Shown here: positions 27,055 through 36,377 of the stretch, in pieces
Position numbering within the stretch: the first letter of the stretch is position 1
Layout of the letters: the number at the start of each line of letters is the position of its first letter
Assembly (NCBI RefSeq): GCF_023276405.1
Contig: NZ_JALRMO010000001.1
Coordinates: 558,001 to 622,000, forward strand
DNA: 64,000 nucleotides
Direction: 5' to 3'
Source of the DNA: Paenibacillus hamazuiensis
GTDB lineage: Bacteria; Bacillota; Bacilli; Paenibacillales; NBRC-103111
Position numbers and translations under genes: made by a program
The notes under the pieces: generated by a model
What the model was told of the DNA's origin: nothing
Database searches by the model: none
The model's input: only the letters and a program-made list of their open reading frames with translations

Positions 27055-28059
27055 GTGACTATTGGACTGAGAAAATTGGGAAGAACCGGCTTGAAGGTGT
27101 CGGAAGTAAGCCTCGGGACGATGGCGTTCGGGCGATGGATCGATCAGAAGCAATCGGCCGAGGTGCTGGATGTGGCGCTGGATGCGGGGATTACACTGAT
27201 CGACACCGCCGACGTGTATGGAAAGGGATCGGACACCGGCAATCCGCTGGAGTCGGGGCAGTCGGAAACGATTTTGGGCAACCTGCTCGGCTCCCGCAGG
27301 CAGCAGATCATCTTGGCCACGAAGGTGCACGGACGGGTGGGAGCCGGGGCCAACGACGCAGGGCAAAGCCGCTATCATATTTTTCGCGCGGTCGAAAATA
27401 GCCTGCGGAGGCTGCAAACGGATTATATCGACTTGTATCAGGTGCACCGTTTCGATGAGCATACTCCGCTCGAAGAAACGCTCAGAGCGCTCGACGATTT
27501 GGTCCGCCAAGGCAAAGTCCGGTACATAGGCTGCTCCAACTACGCCGCTTGGCAAATCGCAAAAGCGCACGGGATTTCGGCGCAGTTGAATTTGCACCGG
27601 TACGAAAGTGTACAGCCCGAATACAGCATTATTGCCCGGGGAATAGAGCGGGAGCTGCTGCCCTTCGCCGCTTCGGAGCAGGTCGGGGTCATCGTATACA
27701 GCCCGCTCGGACGCGGACTTTTGACCGGCAAATACGCCTTCGAACAGGCTCCTCCTCCGGGGACGCGCGGGGCGGCCGGAGAAAAACGGCTGCAGGCGCT
27801 GCTCGAGGAAGAGCGGAATTTCCAAATCGTGGTGCGTTTAAGGAGCATCGCGGCCCGTAAAGGCTGGAGTCTGGCGCAGCTCGCACTCACGTGGGTCGTC
27901 AGCAGGCCGCATGTCACGTCCGCCATATTAGGCGCTTCGAATCCGAGACAGGTGCTCGAATCGGTTCAGTATGTCGGTGACAAGCTGAGTGAGAAGGAGC
28001 TTGCCGAAATCGATGAGATTACGAGCGGTGCACATCCCGATGTCGCCTTGCAGCGTTGA
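27055..28059 (+). CDS. Aldo/keto reductase
   Basis: A 334-residue NAD(P)H-dependent oxidoreductase with the full catalytic tetrad: Asp50 and Tyr55 in IDTADVYG, Lys90 in ILATKVHG and His131 in LYQVHRFDEHTP. The GTG start follows AAGGAG by 7 bases. It is 45 bases behind the SsuD-like gene, so probably co-transcribed. In the known oxidative sulfoquinovose pathway a SsuD-like enzyme makes 6-oxo-glucose, which an aldo/keto reductase reduces to glucose; the same division of labour is proposed here by inference. A general aldehyde reductase is the alternative. Confidence 0.88.
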   Translation: MTIGLRKLGRTGLKVSEVSLGTMAFGRWIDQKQSAEVLDVALDAGITLIDTADVYGKGSDTGNPLESGQSETILGNLLGSRRQQIILATKVHGRVGAGANDAGQSRYHIFRAVENSLRRLQTDYIDLYQVHRFDEHTPLEETLRALDDLVRQGKVRYIGCSNYAAWQIAKAHGISAQLNLHRYESVQPEYSIIARGIERELLPFAASEQVGVIVYSPLGRGLLTGKYAFEQAPPPGTRGAAGEKRLQALLEEERNFQIVVRLRSIAARKGWSLAQLALTWVVSRPHVTSAILGASNPRQVLESVQYVGDKLSEKELAEIDEITSGAHPDVALQR

Positions 28060-28197
28060 GAGGGCAGGAAAGCTGTGAATGGAGAAAGGTACCGCTAGGG
28101 ACGTCCCATATACGCGTGCTGCAGCATTTAATCCGACTATTTTCATGAGCATAGTTTGTTTTAGAGCCGCCCATTGGAGCCGAGGAGCGCTGACAAG

Positions 28198-29307
28198 ATG
28201 GCAGGAATATGGATCAATCATTTGTACAAACGATACGGCAAAGACAAACACGATGTCGTGAAAGATTTTCATCTCGAGATTGAGGATAAGGAATTTCTCG
28301 TGTTTGTCGGCCCGTCCGGCTGCGGCAAATCGACGACGCTGCGGATGATCGCCGGGCTGGAGGACGTGTCCGAAGGGGAAATTTATATCGGGGATACGCT
28401 CGTGAACCATCTGCCGCCGAAAGACCGGGACATCGCGATGGTGTTTCAAAACTATGCGCTCTACCCGAATCTCACGGTGTACGAGAACATCGCCTTCGGT
28501 CTCCGCATGCGGAAGCTGCCGAAGCACGAAATCGATCAGGCGGTGAAAAAGGCGGCCAGAGTGCTGGAAATCGAGCCATATTTGGAGCGCAAGCCGAAGG
28601 AGCTGTCCGGCGGACAGCGGCAGCGCGTCGCGCTTGGCCGGGCGATCGTCCGAAGTCCGAAGGTGTTCCTGATGGATGAGCCGCTGTCCAATCTGGACGC
28701 CAAGCTGCGCGCGCAAATGCGCACGGAAATTATCAAGCTTCACAAGTCGCTGGGTGTGACCTTCATCTACGTGACGCACGATCAGGTTGAAGCGATGACA
28801 ATGGGCGACCGGATTGTCGTCATGAAGGACGGCATCATCCAGCAGGTCGACAAGCCGGAGGTGATTTACCGCTATCCGAGCAATACGTTCGTCGCCGGCT
28901 TTATCGGCTCGCCGCAGATGAATTTTATCGAGGGACGCATCGTCGAAAACGTTCCGGGCAAGCTGGAATTTTCCACCTCGCGGTTTTCGCTGGAAATTCC
29001 TGCGGATACAGCCGGAATGCTGCTCAAACATAAGCAGCTGAACCGGACGGTGACGATGGGGCTGCGGCCGGAGTATATCAGCCTGGAGGGGCTGTACTCC
29101 GACACGCTGCTGACCGGCGAGTGCAAGCTGAGCGAGCTGATGGGGGCGGACCGCTTCCTGCATCTCGATATCGGGCAGGACCGGCTGCTCGTTGTCCGGG
29201 TGAACCCGCATTTCCAATACGAGGACAACGAAAAAGTGCGGATTGCGCCGGATATGACCAAAGCGTTGTTTTTTCACATCGATACCGGCGAAAGATTCAA
29301 AGATTAG
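28198..29307 (+). CDS. MsmX/UgpC-type sugar ABC transporter ATP-binding protein
   Basis: A 369-residue ATPase, the normal size of MsmX-like subunits. It has Walker A GPSGCGKST (38-46), Q-loop QNYALYPNLTVYENI, signature LSGGQRQRVALGRAIVR, Walker B VFLMDEPLSNLDAKLR and H-loop VTHDQVEAM, then a C-terminal TOBE/OB regulatory domain (about 240-369). The ATG follows GAGGAG by 10 bases. It heads the importer run to 41917 and is the only MsmX-type ATPase in the window, so it may energise the other sugar importers here as well. Confidence 0.92.
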   Translation: MAGIWINHLYKRYGKDKHDVVKDFHLEIEDKEFLVFVGPSGCGKSTTLRMIAGLEDVSEGEIYIGDTLVNHLPPKDRDIAMVFQNYALYPNLTVYENIAFGLRMRKLPKHEIDQAVKKAARVLEIEPYLERKPKELSGGQRQRVALGRAIVRSPKVFLMDEPLSNLDAKLRAQMRTEIIKLHKSLGVTFIYVTHDQVEAMTMGDRIVVMKDGIIQQVDKPEVIYRYPSNTFVAGFIGSPQMNFIEGRIVENVPGKLEFSTSRFSLEIPADTAGMLLKHKQLNRTVTMGLRPEYISLEGLYSDTLLTGECKLSELMGADRFLHLDIGQDRLLVVRVNPHFQYEDNEKVRIAPDMTKALFFHIDTGERFKD

Positions 29308-29335
29308 GGAACCGGCCTGAGAAAGGAGTGTGCCT

Positions 29336-32311
29336 ATGGTTTTCACAACGCGCAGCGGCATGTCCCGCAAACGGCGGATACTCCTGCTGCTGGTGTCTCT
29401 TCTGGCGGCCTCCGTCATGCCGGTTCCGCTGCCGGCGGGCGAATCCCCGGCCATTGCGGCCGAGCCGAAGACAGGGCCGCCGGCGGGCCGGCAAGCGGCC
29501 GGCGACCCTTCGGCGATTGAGCCGTATTATGCGTCGGCGCTGAAGGCGTGGCAAGATCAAGGGGTTCCCGATGCGACGGGCGCCGTCACCATTCGGGCCG
29601 CAGTGCCTTCCGCCCGCTCGGATGCCGTGTCAGCTGCCCCGGGCAGTATGGACGGCAAGCCGGACGTGCTGCTCTGGAAGGGTGCGGAAGCGGGCTGGAT
29701 CGAGTACCGGTTCGACGTGCCTGCGGCTGGACTGTATGAGATTCATGCCTCCTACCGTCCGCTCCCGGGCAGCGGCATCGGGAATCCGATCGTATGGGAT
29801 GTTGCGCTCGACGGCAAACGGCCGTTTCGCGAGGCTTCCTCCATTACGCTGTACCGCGAATGGACGGACGCCCGGCCCATTGTGAAAAACGACGACGGGG
29901 ACGAGGTGCGCCCGCGTTCCTTGGAGCTTGCCGCATGGCGCGCGAAGCCGTTCATCGACTCCGAGGGCGCCTATGCCGAGCCGCTGAAATGGTACCTCGC
30001 CGCAGGCGCCCATACGATCCGTTTAAGCGGGCGGGAGCCGGTGGCATTGGAGGAGCTTCGGCTCGTGCCCCCGCAAAAAATCGGCACCTACGCGGAGGTA
30101 TCTGGCGCTTACCCGTCATCCGCTCCCGTTCAGGCAAACGGGTTTACGCTGCAGGCCGAAGATTTGTCGTTCAAAAACGATACGTCGATCAAGCTGTTTT
30201 CCGACACCGATCCGCGCACCGTGCCGGTGGCGAAAGGAAGAATTACATATAACACCGTCGGAGGCCGGCGGTGGCTGTATCAAAATCAGGAAATCACCTG
30301 GACGTTTGATGTCCCGGAAACCGGCAAATACAAGCTGGCGCTGCGGACGCTGCAAAACGCGATTGCGCAAAAAGCGTCGTTCCGCCGCATCAGCATCGAC
30401 GGAAAAACGCCGTTCCGCGAGCTGCTCGACTACCGGTTTCCGTACTCCTCGGACTGGAAGGGTACGGTTCTTCAATCGGCCGACGGAAAACCGTACGAAT
30501 TTTACTTAAAAAAAGGCCGGCATGAGCTGTCGATCGCCGTGAACCATGCGCCGATCAAGCCGGTGTTAATCGGGATCGACGACCTGTCCGGCCAGCTTCG
30601 CCGGATCGAGCAGGATTTGCGTTCGCTCACCGGGGGACTGGTCGACCGCAACCGGACGTGGAAGGTCGCGCAGGAGCTGCCGGATTTGCGGGAGCGGCTG
30701 GAGAAGGCGGCGGGAACGATGTCATCGCTTTCCGCAGAGCTGCAGCGGATCAACGGCGGGAAGGACAGCGTCAGCCAGGGGCTCGCCACATCGGCCCAGG
30801 ACATTCGAACGCTGCTGGAGAAACTCGACGACGTTCCTTATTACGCCGATCAAATCACGAGCATGAACCAGAAAATCAGCAATTTTATCGATACGCTGCT
30901 GCAGCAGCCGCTCCAGCTGGATGAAATTTACATCGCTCCGGCCGAAAAAAAGTTCCCGAGCATGGAAGCTTCATGGATCTCTGAAGCGGTGGGCACGGTG
31001 AAAAATTTCTTCTACTCCTTTGAGGCGCGCGACAGCTTGAGCAAGCTGAACGACCGCGTGCTGAACGTCTGGGTGCAGCGGGGGCGCGACTACGTGGACC
31101 AGCTGCAGCAGCTGGCGGATGAGCAGTTTACACCGGAGACGGGCATCAAGGTCAAGGTCAATCTGCTGCCGACGCCGCAGCTGCTCGTCATGTCCAACGC
31201 GGCCGGAGTGCAGCCGGACGTGGCACTCGGACTGACGCAGGATTTGCCGGTCGATTATGCGATCCGCGGAAGCGTCGCCGATCTGTCGAAATTCCCGGGC
31301 TTTGAGGAGGTGCAGAAGCGGTTCAGCCCGGGCTCCTGGCTGCCGTTTTATTACAACGGCGGGTACTACGCGGTTCCCGAAACGCAGTCGTTTCTCGTTC
31401 TGTTTTACCGCAAAGACATATTGCAGCAGCTCGGCCTGAAGGTGCCGCAAACGTGGGACGACGTCAAGGAGATGCTGCCGGCGCTGCAGCGGCGTTCGCT
31501 TAATTTTTATCTGAACCGGAACGATTATACGCCGTTTTTTTATCAAAACCGCGCGGACTTTTTCGAGCCGTCCGGGCTCAAGACGTCGCTCGATTCGCCG
31601 CAAAGCTTCAAATCGTTCAAACTGTGGACCGACCTGTTCACCACTTACGCGGTGGAGCGGGAGGTGCCGAGCTTCTACCAGCACTTCCGCAGAGGTACGA
31701 TGCCGATCGGCGTCTCCGATTACAACATGTACGTGCAGCTGGCCGCAGCTGCTCCGGAGCTGACCGGGCGGTGGGGCATCGCGGAAATTCCGGGCGTGAA
31801 GCAGCCGGACGGTACGATCGAACGCTGGGCCGGCGGCGGGCAGCGAACGGGCGTTATTTTCGAAGCGTCGAAGAAAAAAGACCAGGCGTGGGCTTTCCTG
31901 AAGTGGTGGGTTTCGGCCGATGTGCAGGCGCGCTACGGCAACGATATCGAAGCCGTGAACGGACCGGCCTTCCGCTGGAACACGTCGAATGTCGAAGCGT
32001 TCGTCAAGCTGCCGTGGAGGCCGGAGGACGCGCGTGTAATCCTCGAGCAGTGGCGCTGGTATAAGGACGTGCCGAATTTGCCCGGCGGTTATTTTCTCGA
32101 GAGGGAGCTGAAAAACGCCTGGCTGCGCTCCGTCGTCGACGGGATGAACTACCGCTCTTCGCTGGAGACGGCGGTGCTCGACGTCAACCGCGAGCTGCGT
32201 CGCAAGCAGCAGGAGTTCGGGTTCGTCGATGCCGGCGGAGCCGTCGTCAAAACGCTCCGTCTGCCGGAAGTAAGCAAACCGTGGGAAGGAGTCGACGCCT
32301 ATGTTCGATAA
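29336..32311 (+). CDS. Very large solute-binding protein with N-terminal carbohydrate-binding-like domains
   Basis: A 991-residue exported protein, about twice the usual size. After a signal peptide ([28 protein letters not shown]; no lipobox seen), residues of about 80-240 and 260-420 look like two beta-sandwich, carbohydrate-binding-type domains ([23 protein letters not shown], then [25 protein letters not shown]). A helical linker (about 425-545) follows, and the C-terminal 430 residues are a family 1 solute-binding domain ([61 protein letters not shown]). Permeases follow at once with overlapping frames. How it stays at the cell surface is not evident. Confidence 0.82.
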   Translation: MVFTTRSGMSRKRRILLLLVSLLAASVMPVPLPAGESPAIAAEPKTGPPAGRQAAGDPSAIEPYYASALKAWQDQGVPDATGAVTIRAAVPSARSDAVSAAPGSMDGKPDVLLWKGAEAGWIEYRFDVPAAGLYEIHASYRPLPGSGIGNPIVWDVALDGKRPFREASSITLYREWTDARPIVKNDDGDEVRPRSLELAAWRAKPFIDSEGAYAEPLKWYLAAGAHTIRLSGREPVALEELRLVPPQKIGTYAEVSGAYPSSAPVQANGFTLQAEDLSFKNDTSIKLFSDTDPRTVPVAKGRITYNTVGGRRWLYQNQEITWTFDVPETGKYKLALRTLQNAIAQKASFRRISIDGKTPFRELLDYRFPYSSDWKGTVLQSADGKPYEFYLKKGRHELSIAVNHAPIKPVLIGIDDLSGQLRRIEQDLRSLTGGLVDRNRTWKVAQELPDLRERLEKAAGTMSSLSAELQRINGGKDSVSQGLATSAQDIRTLLEKLDDVPYYADQITSMNQKISNFIDTLLQQPLQLDEIYIAPAEKKFPSMEASWISEAVGTVKNFFYSFEARDSLSKLNDRVLNVWVQRGRDYVDQLQQLADEQFTPETGIKVKVNLLPTPQLLVMSNAAGVQPDVALGLTQDLPVDYAIRGSVADLSKFPGFEEVQKRFSPGSWLPFYYNGGYYAVPETQSFLVLFYRKDILQQLGLKVPQTWDDVKEMLPALQRRSLNFYLNRNDYTPFFYQNRADFFEPSGLKTSLDSPQSFKSFKLWTDLFTTYAVEREVPSFYQHFRRGTMPIGVSDYNMYVQLAAAAPELTGRWGIAEIPGVKQPDGTIERWAGGGQRTGVIFEASKKKDQAWAFLKWWVSADVQARYGNDIEAVNGPAFRWNTSNVEAFVKLPWRPEDARVILEQWRWYKDVPNLPGGYFLERELKNAWLRSVVDGMNYRSSLETAVLDVNRELRRKQQEFGFVDAGGAVVKTLRLPEVSKPWEGVDAYVR

Positions 32312-33305
32312 AACATCGCAAATGGCGCTGGATGCAGCTACGTCGGGCGCAGCCGGAAAGCTGCGAACCGAAGCGCGGTCCAGGGCGCGGAGCAAGGCCC
32401 GCGGCCTGCTCGCGGTCCTTTGGGCTCATCGCTTCTCCTACCTGTTCATCGCGCCGTTTATGCTCAGCTTTACCGCATTTATTTTGATTCCCGTGCTGGC
32501 CGCCGTCGGGCTGAGCTTCACGTATTTCAACGCGATCCAGCCGCCCCGCTTCATCGGCTGGCAAAACTACCAGTACCTGCTGTCACAGGATCTGCTGTTT
32601 CTGAAATATGCGCTGCCGAATACGTTTCAGTTCGCGCTGCTGGTCGGCCCGTGCGGATACGCCGCCGCCTTTCTGCTGGCCTGGCTCATTTCGCAGCTGC
32701 CCGGCACGCTGCGCCGATGGTTCGCCTTGGCGATGTATACGCCGTCGCTTACCGCCGGCATCGCCATGTCGATCGTCTGGCTGCCGATGCTGACCGGTGA
32801 TCGAATCGGTTATTTGAACAGCCTCCTGCTGCAGCTCGGTCTCATCGACGTGCCGAAGCTGTGGGTGACGGACAAAGATTATTTGATGAACTCGATGATC
32901 GTCGTCACGCTTTGGTCGAGCATGGGCGTCGGGTTTCTCGCAATGCTGGCCGGCATATTAAACGTCAACAAGGAGCTGTACGAGGCGGGCAAGCTGGACG
33001 GCATCGGCAGCAGGCTGCAGGAAATATGGTACATCACGATTCCGTCGATGAAACCGCAGATGCTGTTCGGAGCGGTGATGGCGATCGTCTCGACGTTTAA
33101 AGCCGGGGCCATCGGCGTCGAGCTGTCGGGAACGAACCCGACGCCCGAATATGCCGGGCATCTGATTATCAACCATATCGACGATTACGGCTTTATCCGG
33201 TTCGAAATGGGGTATGCGGCGGCGATTTCCGTGTTTCTGCTCATCCTGATGTATTTGTCCAACAAACTGAGCTGGGGGCTGTTCGGCTCCAGGGAGGATG
33301 AGTGA
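32301..33305 (+). CDS. Sugar ABC transporter permease, MalF type
   Basis: A 334-residue permease with a long basic cytoplasmic N-terminus and about six helices (the first near 45-70). The EAA loop [27 protein letters not shown] lies near 222-250; the usual EAA is changed to YEAGKLDG. The start lies inside the end of the preceding gene (11-base overlap) after GGAAGGAG, so the two are translationally coupled. It pairs with the next gene and with the large binding protein upstream. Confidence 0.9.
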   Translation: MFDKTSQMALDAATSGAAGKLRTEARSRARSKARGLLAVLWAHRFSYLFIAPFMLSFTAFILIPVLAAVGLSFTYFNAIQPPRFIGWQNYQYLLSQDLLFLKYALPNTFQFALLVGPCGYAAAFLLAWLISQLPGTLRRWFALAMYTPSLTAGIAMSIVWLPMLTGDRIGYLNSLLLQLGLIDVPKLWVTDKDYLMNSMIVVTLWSSMGVGFLAMLAGILNVNKELYEAGKLDGIGSRLQEIWYITIPSMKPQMLFGAVMAIVSTFKAGAIGVELSGTNPTPEYAGHLIINHIDDYGFIRFEMGYAAAISVFLLILMYLSNKLSWGLFGSREDE

Positions 33306-34216
33306 TGAAACGAAACGGATTCACGCCGGGTCTTCAGAACGTTTGGAAACAAGCGAAGCGGCTGGCCCGCGAAAACCGGCTTGACGGCTTTCAGAAGGCG
33401 CTCACGCTGCTTATGCTGCTGCTCGCCGCCTTTATGCTGCTGCCCATCGTTTATATCGTGGGTCACGCTTTCAAGCCTTATCACGAGCTGTTCGTATATC
33501 CGCCGAACTTTTTCGTTCGGGAGCCGACGCTGCAAAACTTCACCGAGCTGTTTCTCGTTGCGGCGAATTCCACCGTCCCGATGTCGCGGTATTTGTTCAA
33601 CAGCGCGATCATTACGATTGCCGGGGTCGCAGGGGTGACGATCGTCAGCGCGATGTGCGCGTACCCGATTTCCAAGCTCAAATTTCCCGGGCATAAACAG
33701 GTGTTTGCGCTTGTTTTGCTGACGCTCATGTTTGCGCCTGAAGTCATGCAGATTCCGCGGTATTTGGTCGTCAGCCGTCTCGGGATCATGAACACGTACT
33801 GGGCGCATATTTTACCGCTGCTCGCGATGCCGGTCGGCGTGTTTTTGCTTAAGCAGTTCATCGACCAGCTGCCGAACGATTTGCTCGAGGCCGCCCGTAT
33901 GGACGGGGCCGGCGAACTCGTCGTGTTTTTGCGGGTGGTGATTCCGGTCTGCATGCCGGCCGTCGCCACGGTAGCGATTTTGACGTTCCAGAACGCCTGG
34001 GGCAACGTGGAAACGTCCTCCTTGTTCATGCAGGACGACGATATGAAAAATTTCCCGTTTTTTCTGACCACATTGACCAGCAACCAGGCCAATCTCGTGG
34101 CGCGGCAAGGGGCGGCAGCGGCGGCGGCGCTCATCATGTTCGTACCGAACCTCGTCATTTTTTTGTTTTTGCAGGGAAAAGTGATCGCCACGATGGCTCA
34201 TTCGGGGATCAAGTAA
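33305..34216 (+). CDS. Sugar ABC transporter permease, MalG type
   Basis: A 303-residue permease with about six helices and the EAA loop LLEAARMDGAGELVVFLRVVIPV near 193-216. The ATG overlaps the previous stop by one base (TGATG) after GGGAGG. Its C-terminus, KVIATMAHSGIK, is MalG-like. With the gene at 32301 it forms the first permease pair of the long operon. Confidence 0.9.
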   Translation: MKRNGFTPGLQNVWKQAKRLARENRLDGFQKALTLLMLLLAAFMLLPIVYIVGHAFKPYHELFVYPPNFFVREPTLQNFTELFLVAANSTVPMSRYLFNSAIITIAGVAGVTIVSAMCAYPISKLKFPGHKQVFALVLLTLMFAPEVMQIPRYLVVSRLGIMNTYWAHILPLLAMPVGVFLLKQFIDQLPNDLLEAARMDGAGELVVFLRVVIPVCMPAVATVAILTFQNAWGNVETSSLFMQDDDMKNFPFFLTTLTSNQANLVARQGAAAAAALIMFVPNLVIFLFLQGKVIATMAHSGIK

Positions 34217-34235
34217 AGAGAGGAGGACGGACCTT

Positions 34236-36377
34236 TTGCGCTCGTTTCTAAGAGGCAGGCTCCGCCTGACGCTGCTGCTGCCCTCGCTCATCGCGGCGCT
34301 GCTGCTGCCGAAGGAGGCTGCCGCCTACACTCCGTACAACACGAATTATAAAGACGGTTACGAGCAGCTGGTGTGGACCCAGCCGGCCTATAATCCGGCA
34401 GGGGCGATCGGACGCGAGCTTTACGTCCCCGATCCGAACAAGCCCGGGCAGCTGATGCTTTCGCCGCTTAAGCAGCCGCAGGATCTGTTTATCGACGAGC
34501 GGGATCAGTTCTATATCGCAGACACGGGGAACAACCGGATCGTCCATCTGGATGAACAAGGAAACCTGGTCCGCATTCTCAACGTCAAGGAAAGCCCGCT
34601 GAACAAGCCGCAAGGGCTGTTTGTCGACGGCGAAGGACAAATCTATATCGCCGATACCGGGAACAAAAGGGTTGTGCTGCTCGGCAAGGACGGCCGGCTG
34701 CTTCGCGAATACAAGCGGCCCGATTCGAAGTTTTTGCCCGCTTCGTTCAAATACGATCCGGTCAAGCTTGTCGTCGACAAGCGCGGATTTTTGTACATCG
34801 TCGTGCTCGGCGGCTATCAAGGGCTCGTGCAGCTCGATCCGGAAGGCGAGTTTCAAGGCTTTTTCGGCGCCAATGCGACCAGCTTTTCCGTGCTCGACAT
34901 GTTCAAGAGGCTCATTTACTCCCGCGAGATGTACCAGAAGGAGATCAGCAAGCTGCCGGGATCGATTGCCAGCGTGGCTATCGACAAGGAAGGATTGATC
35001 TACACCGCTTCCACCGAGTTGGAGGCGCAGCAGATCAAGAAGCTGAACATCGCCGGACTGGACCAGCTGACGAGCAAGGGGGATTTCTCCACCGGCAATG
35101 AAAAGCCGAAATTCGGCGAAATCGCCTTCCGCGATTTCAATAACCGGATTCCCGTGCTTTCGGATTTGACGGTGGACGGGGACGGCAATATCACGGCGAT
35201 CGATTCGAAGCGCAAGGTCGTCAATCAGTACGACAGCAGCGGCAATTTGCTGTTTTTCTGGTGGGGGGACGACAGCGAGGTGACCACCCGGCTCGGATTG
35301 GTCAAAACACCGACGGCGATTGCGAATAACTCGCGAAACGAGCTGTTCATCCTGGACGGGGAAAACAACCTCGTACAGTCGTTCCGGCTGTCCGAGTTCG
35401 GCGCCCTGGTGCATCAGGCCAACCATTTGACGCAGGCCGGCCAATATGAGGAAAGCGAAGCCCCCTGGGCCGAGGCGCACCGGCTTAACGCGTATTACAC
35501 GCCGGCCATCGCCGGTATGGCCAAGGCGGCCTATAAACGGGGCGACTACCCAAGGGCGCAGGAGCTGTTTCTGAAAGCCGGTCACGCGCAAGGGTATTCG
35601 GATGCGTTTTGGCAAAACCGGCTGATCTGGTTTCAGCAAAATTTCGGGACGCTGGCGAATGCGGTGCTGCTGGCCACAGCGGTGTTAGTGCCGGCGGGCC
35701 GATGGAGCCGGCGAAGCGGCTGGAGAACGCGTCTGCAGGCCTCTGCGCGCATCCGGAATCCGCTCGCCGGTCAGCTCGCGCAGGCGCTGCACATCCTGCG
35801 GCATCCGATCGACGGCTTCGCAGCGCTTCGCTATGAGCATAAGGCCAGCTGGCTCAGCAGCTTCATCCTGCTTTTGCTTGCGCTCGTGTCGTATTGCGTC
35901 ATGCGGGCGGGGATCAGCTTTATTTTTAACCCGGAGGTTATCCTTGATGTGAATCTGCTGGCGGCAGCGGTGCAGTTTCTCGCCGTCTGGATCGGGTGGG
36001 TCGTCGCCAACTATTTAATCAGCTCGATCTACCGTGGGGAAGGCAGGTTTCGCGACGTCGTATACGGCAGCTCTTATGCGGCGTTTCCGCTCGTGCTGAT
36101 CGGCCTGCCGCTGACGCTGCTTTCGAACGCGATGACGTTAAACGAGACGTCGATTTTTCATTTTCTGTATTACGGTTTATTTGTGTGGATCGCTCTGCTG
36201 CTGTTTTGGCAGGTGCAGAGCATGCAAAATTACACCGTCGGCGAAACGGCCGTCAATGTCGCTTTGTCCGTATTTACGATGACCGTTTGCGGCGTGCTCG
36301 TCTTTATTACGGTCGGGCTGACGAAGGAGCTTGCCGATTTCTTTTATTCCGTGTACCAGGAGGTGTCGGTCCGATGA
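34236..36377 (+). CDS. NHL-repeat and YIP1-domain membrane protein
   Basis: A 713-residue protein fusing three parts. A signal peptide leads into an extracellular NHL/beta-propeller region (about 70-390; PQDLFIDERDQFYIADTGNNRIV, PQGLFVDGEGQIYIADTGNKRVV and further degenerate blades). A short TPR-like helical section (about 405-465; AAYKRGDYPRAQELFLKA) and a transmembrane helix near 475 follow. A YIP1-type domain with about five helices (515-705) ends it. The TTG start follows AGGAGG. It is embedded between permeases and the DUF5696 gene, a gene order that recurs in Paenibacillaceae as far as I recall. Function unknown; a surface sensor or scaffold for the importer is possible. Confidence 0.8.
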   Translation: MRSFLRGRLRLTLLLPSLIAALLLPKEAAAYTPYNTNYKDGYEQLVWTQPAYNPAGAIGRELYVPDPNKPGQLMLSPLKQPQDLFIDERDQFYIADTGNNRIVHLDEQGNLVRILNVKESPLNKPQGLFVDGEGQIYIADTGNKRVVLLGKDGRLLREYKRPDSKFLPASFKYDPVKLVVDKRGFLYIVVLGGYQGLVQLDPEGEFQGFFGANATSFSVLDMFKRLIYSREMYQKEISKLPGSIASVAIDKEGLIYTASTELEAQQIKKLNIAGLDQLTSKGDFSTGNEKPKFGEIAFRDFNNRIPVLSDLTVDGDGNITAIDSKRKVVNQYDSSGNLLFFWWGDDSEVTTRLGLVKTPTAIANNSRNELFILDGENNLVQSFRLSEFGALVHQANHLTQAGQYEESEAPWAEAHRLNAYYTPAIAGMAKAAYKRGDYPRAQELFLKAGHAQGYSDAFWQNRLIWFQQNFGTLANAVLLATAVLVPAGRWSRRSGWRTRLQASARIRNPLAGQLAQALHILRHPIDGFAALRYEHKASWLSSFILLLLALVSYCVMRAGISFIFNPEVILDVNLLAAAVQFLAVWIGWVVANYLISSIYRGEGRFRDVVYGSSYAAFPLVLIGLPLTLLSNAMTLNETSIFHFLYYGLFVWIALLLFWQVQSMQNYTVGETAVNVALSVFTMTVCGVLVFITVGLTKELADFFYSVYQEVSVR

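Noticed and set aside
28079-28261. Small frame before the MsmX-type gene
   Set aside because: It runs into the ATPase coding region in another frame and has no homology signal.
27928-29454. Minus-strand open frame of 508 codons
   Set aside because: It lies opposite the aldo/keto reductase end and the MsmX-type ATPase, both with clear motifs on the plus strand.
34248-35639. Minus-strand open frame of 463 codons
   Set aside because: Antisense shadow of the NHL-YIP1 gene; no start signal and no recognisable domain.
35996-36373. Upstream extension of the DUF5696 open frame
   Set aside because: It overlaps the YIP1 domain coding region in another frame; the ATG at 36374 has AGGAGGTG and a membrane anchor directly after it.
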